Positions 1 to 4,184 of a stretch of DNA of 5,195 bases are shown here, piece after piece. The notes beneath the pieces are model-generated. The model saw only the letters and a list, made by a program, of their open reading frames with translations. It searched no databases and was not told where the DNA came from. How positions within the stretch are numbered: position 1 is the first letter of the stretch; each line of letters begins with the position of its first letter. Source of the stretch: an uncultured Oscillospiraceae bacterium. Its GTDB lineage: Bacteria; Bacillota; Clostridia; Oscillospirales; Acutalibacteraceae. A program made the position numbers and the translations under genes. Location: assembly GCA_900543305.1 (NCBI GenBank), contig UQQZ01000122.1, positions 1 to 5,195 of the forward strand, in the 5' to 3' direction.

Positions 1-730
1 ACACCGTGGCCTCGTAATCCCCCAAATGGCACAAGCCGTAGGCGGACAGCTCATTTCCGCCCAGGGCCTGAATCAGCCGGGCGATTTCCCGGGTGCCCCG
101 GCTCATGAGAGCCCCTTTCAGGGAGGACAGCTTCAATCCGTCCAGCATCCCCGCTGCGATGCCGATCACATTCTTGGCAGCGGCCCCCACCTCGTTGCCG
201 ATCATGTCCCGGCCATAGTAGAACCGGATCAGCTCGCTGGAGAAGGTGGACACCAGCTCTTCCTTCAAGGCCTCATCGTCGCTGTCAATGACCATGCAGT
301 TGGGAATCCCTGCGGTAAACTCCTGGACGTGGCCCGGCCCCAGCCAAACTGCCACCCGGGCGCTCTCCCCCAGTTCTTCTTTCACAATGGTGGAAAGCCG
401 TTTCCCCGTGCCGGTTTCCAGACCCTTCATGCACAGCACCAGCTTCCGGCCCAGTCCCCAGCCCTTCCCGGCAATTTCCTGCAAAAGGTTTCTGAGGCTT
501 TGGGACCCTACGGAAATCACCAGCACCTGGCAGTCCAGCACCCGGTCCAGGTCCTGGGTCAGCTCCACCGACTCCGGCAGGGTGGTCACCCCATTGGTGC
601 GGGTGACAAGGAGCCCTTCCATCCGGCGGGAACCCTTTCTCCCGTACAAGGTCACCTCTTGCCCCGACCGGTCCAGATACCAGGCCAGAAATGTTCCCCA
701 ACGGCCACAGCCTATGACAGATACCTTCAC
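1..730 (-). CDS. gpsA: NAD(P)H-dependent glycerol-3-phosphate dehydrogenase, 3' end outside window
   Basis: Cytosolic enzyme reducing dihydroxyacetone phosphate to sn-glycerol-3-phosphate, the backbone for phospholipids and wall polymers. 243 residues are visible; the family is usually about 330-340, so the C-terminal part is missing. The N-terminus has a Rossmann dinucleotide motif, GCGRWG (residues 7-12). Next come CMKGLE (K102, a conserved lysine), the GPGHVQE segment (131-137, equivalent to the family's GPS-AEE region), and NEVGAAAKNVIGIAAG (179-194), whose K186 matches the catalytic lysine. LGDYEAT near residue 238 matches the GLGDL-type substrate-binding aspartate motif. The start is GTG, chosen because GGAGG lies 7 bases upstream (738-742) and the Rossmann strand begins at once. 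GTG overlaps the TGA of the PAS gene (GTGA), so translation is probably coupled. All hallmark residues are present, so it should be active. Family assignment is firm; cofactor preference is not readable. Confidence 0.95.
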   Translation of the reverse strand, partial: MKVSVIGCGRWGTFLAWYLDRSGQEVTLYGRKGSRRMEGLLVTRTNGVTTLPESVELTQDLDRVLDCQVLVISVGSQSLRNLLQEIAGKGWGLGRKLVLCMKGLETGTGKRLSTIVKEELGESARVAVWLGPGHVQEFTAGIPNCMVIDSDDEALKEELVSTFSSELIRFYYGRDMIGNEVGAAAKNVIGIAAGMLDGLKLSSLKGALMSRGTREIARLIQALGGNELSAYGLCHLGDYEATV

Positions 731-1080
731 TGCCGCACCTCCAGATTCAGCTCAAACCGCTCGAAAAATCCGATGAGCTTTCCTTCCCCGTCCCGGACGG
801 GCTGGATGTACAACCGCTGGTTCCGGCTGTTGACTTTGAGAAAAACCTCTTTTCCGTCCTGTTTCATGGTCTCAAAAGCCCGGCGAATCCGCTCCTTGGA
901 GCTCTCCTTGGTATGGCAGTCAAAAATGCTCTTTCCCAGCAGGGGGCCATATCCCCGCTCCTGATAGTAGTGGTATTCCGCGTACCGGTTCATAAACCGA
1001 ATGGTGTAAGTGTCGTCCACAAATACGATGGGGTAGGGATAACTGTCCAGAATCCCCTTCATGATCACGTCAAGCTCCAT
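727..1080 (-). CDS. Small stand-alone PAS-domain protein upstream of gpsA
   Basis: A 117-residue protein that is almost entirely one PAS fold. It opens with PYPIVFVDDTYTIRFMNRYAE (about residues 15-35, the typical first PAS strands, 'what is this signal, where am I'). A helix and loop follow with LLGKSIFDCH (47-56), a helix SSKERIRRAFETM (60-72), and closing strands that end in a 'PVRDGEGKLIGFFERFEL' type beta hairpin (94-111). There is no signal peptide, membrane segment, kinase, GGDEF or DNA-binding domain, so any output must go through a partner. The ATG is chosen because AAGGAGG sits 7 bases upstream (1088-1094); the frame stays open farther upstream, but that extension is not protein-like. 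The C55-H56 pair resembles CH/HP motifs of some clostridial PAS proteins and might bind a ligand or metal (inference). It is co-transcribed with gpsA. The PAS call is good; the ligand and role are unknown. Confidence 0.85.
   Translation of the reverse strand: MELDVIMKGILDSYPYPIVFVDDTYTIRFMNRYAEYHYYQERGYGPLLGKSIFDCHTKESSKERIRRAFETMKQDGKEVFLKVNSRNQRLYIQPVRDGEGKLIGFFERFELNLEVRQ
738..742 (-). promoter_or_regulatory. Ribosome binding site of gpsA, inside the PAS gene
   Basis: GGAGG read on the minus strand lies within the last codons of the PAS gene, 7 bases before the GTG of gpsA. It fixes GTG at 730 as the start, and with the GTGA stop/start overlap it suggests that ribosomes finishing the PAS gene feed gpsA translation. 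Confidence 0.8.
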
Positions 1081-1105
1081 GGGAAAACCTCCTTGTTTTT
1101 TTCCC

Positions 1106-1135
1106 ATTGTATCACAGGGACAGGGAAAAGCGCAA
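1106..1135 (-). promoter_or_regulatory. Probable promoter of the PAS-gpsA operon
   Basis: On the minus strand, TTGCGC (1135-1130) is followed after 18 bases by TACAAT (1111-1106). TGA directly before the -10 gives an extended -10 (TG-N). Transcription would begin near 1099, leaving a leader of only about 20 bases that holds the AAGGAGG ribosome site. The -35 is imperfect and the extended -10 probably compensates. This is a sequence match only. Confidence 0.6.
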
Positions 1136-1454
1136 AACTTTTTCCGCCCTTCCCTGTTACCTTTTCGCCCTCCCTCTCGTCTAAAAGGTGATAACTCACT
1201 CCTTTGAGCAAACCCTCTACAGAATACACTAAAATCTCTGCTGCATATTTTTCTTTTCTTCCTGCCATTCCTGCCGTATAATGACCCCAAGGGCCAGGAC
1301 GTCCCTCTGGGATTTCCCCTTTTACAGCCCGAAAAAACGGACTCTTTATCTCCACCTTGCTTCCCTCCGCGGAAGAAGGGATTTTTTGTAAACACTCTAC
1401 TAAAAAACTTGTCGAGTTTACTGATTTTCCGTAAAAAAACCTCAGCTTTAAAGC
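1136..1454. other. Intergenic stretch between divergent PAS-gpsA and L,D-transpeptidase genes
   Basis: This stretch between the two divergent promoters has no convincing gene. It is more AT-rich and homopolymer-rich than its neighbours. It holds a TATAAT (1277-1282, plus strand) without a good -35, and a hairpin with a T-run (1355-1387). GTAAA/TTTAC inverted and direct repeats occur at 1388-1392, 1417-1421 and 1431-1435. A 96-codon minus-strand frame (1065-1355) starts with a GTG that has GGAGGG 7 bases upstream, but it runs through the PAS promoter and into the PAS gene and resembles no family I recognise. Confidence 0.6.
1355..1387 (+). terminator. Possible intrinsic terminator of an unidentified plus-strand transcript
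   Basis: CCTTgCTTCC (1355-1364, one bulged G) pairs with GGAAGAAGG (1371-1379) around a 6-base loop. It is followed by GA and six T residues (1382-1387). The shape fits a rho-independent terminator reading rightward. No recognised plus-strand gene lies upstream, so it may end a small RNA, act as an attenuator in a longer leader of the next gene, or be fortuitous. Confidence 0.4.
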
Positions 1455-1464
1455 TTGCAGCTTT
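1444..1464. promoter_or_regulatory. Palindrome and repeat at the L,D-transpeptidase -35, candidate operator
   Basis: AGCTTTAAAGCT (1444-1455) is a perfect 12-bp palindrome, and its half AGCTTT recurs at 1459-1464, so AAAGC and GCTTT also form a second, smaller inverted repeat. The repeats flank and overlap the proposed -35 element. That is where a dimeric repressor or activator would act, but no regulator can be named. Confidence 0.4.
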
Positions 1465-1483
1465 GTTCACAACCCAGTATAAT
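1455..1483 (+). promoter_or_regulatory. Probable promoter of the L,D-transpeptidase gene
   Basis: A consensus TATAAT (1478-1483) lies 17 bases after TTGCAG (1455-1460). Only the first three bases of the -35 fit the consensus, so it may need activation or be intrinsically moderate. Transcription would start near 1490, giving a leader of about 34 bases before the ATG. Confidence 0.6.
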
Positions 1484-1523
1484 AAGAGACAGAAAGACAT
1501 CATTGTAGGAACGGAGAAGGAGC

Positions 1524-3494
1524 ATGATGAAACAACGTCGCACCCATTCAATCGCCGCTTCCCTGCTGGCCTTGGTCCTTTGCTGTGTCCTGGCCGCAGG
1601 GAGCTTTGCCACCCCGGTTTCTGCCGCCCCGCCTCCTGGGGGCACTTCGGATAACGTCCAGGCAGAGGTAGAAGCTGGCTTGGAAGACTTGATCACCGAA
1701 GGGGAGGAATTTGCTGAACCCAATGACCAGGGAGATACCGATTCCGATGGAACCGGCGATCCCCAGACGGATTCTGATCCCGTCGATCCCGATTCGCCTC
1801 CCCAATCCACTGACCCGGATAACGACACCGATCCCTCGGACCCGGAAGTTTCCCCCAATCCCCAAGAGCCAGAAGAATCCCCGGAACCTTCTGAGCCCGA
1901 AGAGGTGGTCTACACGGTCACCTTCAAACTCTCAGGCTCCCAATCGGTTCAGGTAGAGGTCAAGGAGGGGGAGTATCCCCAGGTGCCCCAGGAAATTACC
2001 CCGCCTCCCATGGCGGAATTTCAGGGCTGGGCCAACGCCCAGGGACAACTGGTAAATCCGGAGGAAATCCCCGTCACACAGGATGTCACTTACACGGCCC
2101 GGTGGTCCCGGCAGCTGGAAGATCTGCTAAACACCGCCACCCACATCAATTACATCGACGGCTATGAGGACGGCCTGTTCCGTCCCAGCAAGGCCATCAC
2201 CCGCGGGGAAGCCGCCACCATGCTCTACAAATTGCTCCTTCAGCAGGACTGGGAGAAAAAGACCTTCCCGGACATCTCCGAAAAGGACTGGTACGCCAAT
2301 GCCGTGGAGACCCTGGCAGGATTGGGAATCCTTTCCGGCTATACGGACGGCACCTTCGCCCCGGGTAGACAGATCACCCGGGCAGAGTTTGTCACCATGG
2401 TCACGGGCTTCACCACTTTGGACACGGAAATCACCCAAACCTTCTCCGACGTGCCCGCCACCTCCTGGGCAGCAGCAGCCGTTTCCACCGCTGCGCAATT
2501 GGGCTGGGTCAACGGCTACGGCGACGGCACCTTCCTGCCCAACAACCCCATCACTCGGGCGGAGGCAGTGAAGGTCATCAACAATATGCTGGGACGGGCT
2601 GTGGATCCCCAGTACAAGAACAAATCCGATGTAAAGAACTTCTACGACCTGTTCTCGGAGCATTGGGCTTATGGGGACATTGTGGAAGCCTCCACCCCCC
2701 ATACGGTGGAAGAAGGCTCCAATCCTGAAGTTTGGACCTCCTATACCGCCGATACCTCTACCGTGAAGGGCCATTGGGTGACAGAAGGGGGAGTCCGTTA
2801 CTATGTGGACCCCTCCACCCGGAAATTTGCCCGGGGCCAGATCACCATTGACGGGGTCAAGTACCGGTTTGACTCCAAAACCGCCAAACCCCTTACCGGA
2901 TTCTATATGGATGGCCAGTGGCGCCGGTACTATAAGAACGGGGCCATCGTCAACGATATCTCCGGTCTGGGCGTGGTGAAGGGCCCCTACTATATCAAGG
3001 TCTATAAACCCGCCAACTATCTGATCATCTTTGCCAAGGATTCCATCGGCAATTACAACACGCCCGTACGGGCCATGCGGGTCTCCTGCGGCAACGCCAC
3101 GCCTACCGGCACCTATTACACGCCTGCCCGGTACCGCTGGCTGAAAATGGTGGGCAACACCTGGGCCCAGTGGTGCACCCAGATTCAGGGAAACTACCTG
3201 TTCCACTCGGTACCCAACTGGACCAAAAATAATCTGGATCTGGAAGTGGGCGAGTACAACCGGCTGGGAGAAACACGTTCTCTGGGCTGCATCCGCCTCA
3301 ACTGCCGGGACGCCAAGTGGATCTACGACAACTGCGCCTTGGGAACCAAGGTCTACATCTCCCCCACGGAGACTTCCGGACCTCTTTCCAAGCCTGCGGG
3401 AATCCAGATTCCCTCTTGGCATACCTGGGATCCCACGGACCCCACGGCTTACTACATGTGCGACAAGTACGGCTGCCATCAGGACCTTCATTGA
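1524..3494 (+). CDS. Secreted L,D-transpeptidase with InlB-type, SLH and choline-binding-type repeats
   Basis: A 656-residue exported enzyme predicted to form L,D (3-3) cross-links, or attach proteins, in peptidoglycan. A signal peptide (1-34, cleavage after PVSA) is followed by an acidic Asp/Pro/Ser/Glu linker (about 41-127). An InlB B-repeat/Flg_new-like domain (128-195) ends in the typical TYTARW. SLH segments run from 203 to 390: a C-terminal half motif (GYEDGLFRP..ITRGEA), two full motifs (FPDISEKDWYANA...; FSDVPATSWAAAA...) and an N-terminal half (HWAYGDIVEA). Choline-binding-type repeats (416-480: GGVRYYVD, DGVKYRFD, DGQWRRYY) precede the YkuD catalytic domain (487-614). That domain has FHSVPN (H561) and the signature SLGCIRLN, with catalytic C589 and R591. 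A tail (616-656) carries C646 and C651. GGAG and AAGGAG serve either of two adjacent ATGs (1524, 1527). SLH domains usually bind pyruvylated wall polymers. The catalytic and SLH calls are firm; in vivo substrate is inferred. Confidence 0.93.
   Translation: MMKQRRTHSIAASLLALVLCCVLAAGSFATPVSAAPPPGGTSDNVQAEVEAGLEDLITEGEEFAEPNDQGDTDSDGTGDPQTDSDPVDPDSPPQSTDPDNDTDPSDPEVSPNPQEPEESPEPSEPEEVVYTVTFKLSGSQSVQVEVKEGEYPQVPQEITPPPMAEFQGWANAQGQLVNPEEIPVTQDVTYTARWSRQLEDLLNTATHINYIDGYEDGLFRPSKAITRGEAATMLYKLLLQQDWEKKTFPDISEKDWYANAVETLAGLGILSGYTDGTFAPGRQITRAEFVTMVTGFTTLDTEITQTFSDVPATSWAAAAVSTAAQLGWVNGYGDGTFLPNNPITRAEAVKVINNMLGRAVDPQYKNKSDVKNFYDLFSEHWAYGDIVEASTPHTVEEGSNPEVWTSYTADTSTVKGHWVTEGGVRYYVDPSTRKFARGQITIDGVKYRFDSKTAKPLTGFYMDGQWRRYYKNGAIVNDISGLGVVKGPYYIKVYKPANYLIIFAKDSIGNYNTPVRAMRVSCGNATPTGTYYTPARYRWLKMVGNTWAQWCTQIQGNYLFHSVPNWTKNNLDLEVGEYNRLGETRSLGCIRLNCRDAKWIYDNCALGTKVYISPTETSGPLSKPAGIQIPSWHTWDPTDPTAYYMCDKYGCHQDLH
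1704..1904 (+). repeat. Low-complexity Asp/Pro/Ser/Glu linker coding region
   Basis: Residues about 61-127 of the L,D-transpeptidase are nearly all D, P, S, E, T, N, G and Q, with recurring DPD, SDP, TDPDND and EPEE units. At DNA level GATCC, CCCGAT and CGGAT words recur, keeping several other frames open. It probably acts as a flexible acidic spacer on the outer face of the membrane, and its length could vary between strains. Confidence 0.75.
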
Positions 3495-3499
3495 CTGAA

Positions 3500-3524
3500 A
3501 GCCTCCTTACATACAGCCTCCTTA
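3500..3524. repeat. 10-bp direct repeat after the L,D-transpeptidase stop
   Basis: AGCCTCCTTA occurs at 3500-3509 and again at 3515-3524, with five bases between. It lies between the stop codon and the shared terminator. It may be a small tandem duplication; no function is evident. Confidence 0.5.
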
Positions 3525-3527
3525 TAG

Positions 3528-3559
3528 AAAAGGACCGGGAAACCACTTCCGGTCCTTTT
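3528..3559. terminator. Shared bidirectional terminator between converging genes
   Basis: AAAAGGACCGG (3528-3538) pairs perfectly with CCGGTCCTTTT (3549-3559) over 11 bp, and two further A-T pairs can extend it past a bulged G. The A and T tails give a short U-run in either direction. It lies 34 bases after the L,D-transpeptidase stop and 6 bases beyond the DUF3795 stop, so it probably serves both. Confidence 0.85.
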
Positions 3560-3565
3560 CGCTGT

Positions 3566-3949
3566 TTATTCCGTCTTTTCCCCCAGCAACAGACCAAATA
3601 CCCCTTCCTCCTGGGAGGGCATGTCGTAGTCTCCCACCACAGTGCCCAGTCTGTGGTAGACCAACCCATCCCGTTGACCCTGTTCCAGACAGTCCAGAAG
3701 CTTCTCCTCACCATACCGTTTGATAAAAACACAGAAGGACCGGGGTTTTATCTTGGCCAGCATGGGAGCCGAACAGGGAAATTCCTCACACTCCCAACAG
3801 CCTGCCAGCCCTCGCTCCTGGCAGCAGGTGTAGTTCTTGCACTGCTCCCGGTCCGGACAACCACCCTTTCGGCAGCCAGGACAATCTTCCAAAGATTCGC
3901 ACAGGGCGCAGGCAAGGCCGCAATAGGCAATTCCACGTTCTCGTTTCAC
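3566..3949 (-). CDS. Cysteine-rich DUF3795 family protein
   Basis: A 127-residue, probably cytosolic protein of unknown biochemical function. It opens with the DUF3795 hallmark YCGLACALCESLEDCPGC (9-26) and continues with GGCPDREQCKNYTCC (29-43) and LAGCWECEEFPC (48-59). It has 14 cysteines (10, 14, 17, 23, 26, 31, 37, 42, 43, 51, 54, 59, 73, 87), spaced like a zinc- or iron-sulfur-binding fold. The C-terminal part (60-127) is cysteine-poor and mixed, with FIKRYGEEKLLDCLEQG typical of the family. No signal peptide or membrane helix is seen. The GTG start is chosen because AGGAGG lies 7 bases upstream (3957-3962) and the family motif begins just after; the ATG at 4042 would run through the promoter. 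It has its own promoter and shares a terminator with the converging L,D-transpeptidase gene. Family assignment is strong; metal binding is inferred. Confidence 0.87.
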   Translation of the reverse strand: MKRERGIAYCGLACALCESLEDCPGCRKGGCPDREQCKNYTCCQERGLAGCWECEEFPCSAPMLAKIKPRSFCVFIKRYGEEKLLDCLEQGQRDGLVYHRLGTVVGDYDMPSQEEGVFGLLLGEKTE

Positions 3950-3956
3950 GGTCACC

Positions 3957-3962
3957 CCTCCT
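3957..3962 (-). promoter_or_regulatory. Ribosome binding site that sets the DUF3795 start
   Basis: AGGAGG on the minus strand is 7 bases before the GTG at 3949. Another in-frame GTG two codons earlier is too close to this site, and the upstream ATG at 4042 lies before the predicted transcription start. Confidence 0.8.
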
Positions 3963-3985
3963 AAGCTAGAACATTTGTTTGCTTC

Positions 3986-4014
3986 ATTGTAGCACAAAGT
4001 TTTTTCCTCCGCAA
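3986..4014 (-). promoter_or_regulatory. Promoter of the DUF3795 gene
   Basis: TTGCGG (4014-4009) and TACAAT (3991-3986) on the minus strand are 17 bases apart, with TGC directly before the -10 forming an extended -10. The start of transcription would be near 3979, giving a leader of about 30 bases with the AGGAGG site. It closely resembles the PAS-gpsA promoter. Confidence 0.7.
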
Positions 4015-4055
4015 GGGCCGTCAACGGATTCTCTCCCCACATCCGGGAAAAACTC

Positions 4056-4135
4056 GGCCCCCAGGGGCCAGACCCTGGATGTTCTGCCTAGGAAACTGGC
4101 CGGCATCCAGGGAGAAAGATCCCGGAATGTTCCCT
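4056..4135. repeat. Cluster of inverted repeats upstream of the DUF3795 promoter
   Basis: Three nested or adjacent inverted repeats lie here. GGCCCC/GGGGCC is at 4056-4061 and 4064-4069. CCCTGGATG/CATCCAGGG (9 bp, perfect) is at 4073-4081 and 4104-4112, around a 22-base loop. AGGGA/TCCCT is at 4109-4113 and 4131-4135. The region is non-coding, between the exporter terminator and the DUF3795 promoter. It could be an RNA fold, an operator region or a decayed repeat; I recognise no known family. Confidence 0.5.
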
Positions 4136-4141
4136 GCACAG

Positions 4142-4169
4142 AAAAACCTCCGGTTTCCCGGAGGTTTTT
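4142..4169 (-). terminator. Intrinsic terminator of the MATE exporter gene
   Basis: A perfect 12-bp stem (AAAAACCTCCGG, 4142-4153, with its complement at 4158-4169) encloses a 4-base loop that reads GAAA on the minus strand, a stable GNRA tetraloop. A run of five T residues follows in that direction. It lies 15 bases beyond the exporter stop. The symmetric A/T tails would also let it work rightward. Confidence 0.9.
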
Positions 4170-4184
4170 GAGGATCTCTATTCG

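Noticed and set aside
26..964. Long plus-strand open frame opposite gpsA and PAS
   Set aside because: It is antisense to two clearly recognised genes, with His/Gln/Pro-rich low-quality translation; it is a shadow of GC-rich codons.
1444..1464. Inverted and direct repeats considered as a CRISPR or insertion sequence end
   Set aside because: Only 6-12 bases long, no regular spacers, no target duplication, and no transposase or cas genes in the window.
727..1551. PAS protein extended to 274 residues by an upstream ATG at 1551
   Set aside because: The extra N-terminus is Cys/Arg/Phe-rich, not protein-like, spans the intergenic promoter region and overlaps the divergent L,D-transpeptidase start. 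The ATG at 1080 has a strong ribosome site.
2127..3491. 454-codon minus-strand open frame opposite the L,D-transpeptidase
   Set aside because: The Gly/Val/His-rich translation matches no family, and the plus strand carries well-supported domains across the same bases.
3317..3964. 215-codon plus-strand frame across the terminator and opposite DUF3795
   Set aside because: It would read through the L,D-transpeptidase end, the terminator hairpin and an antisense gene; no ribosome site or family resemblance.
3566..4042. DUF3795 protein starting at the ATG at 4042 (158 residues)
   Set aside because: That start lies upstream of the predicted transcription start and has no ribosome site; the GTG at 3949 has AGGAGG 7 bases away.
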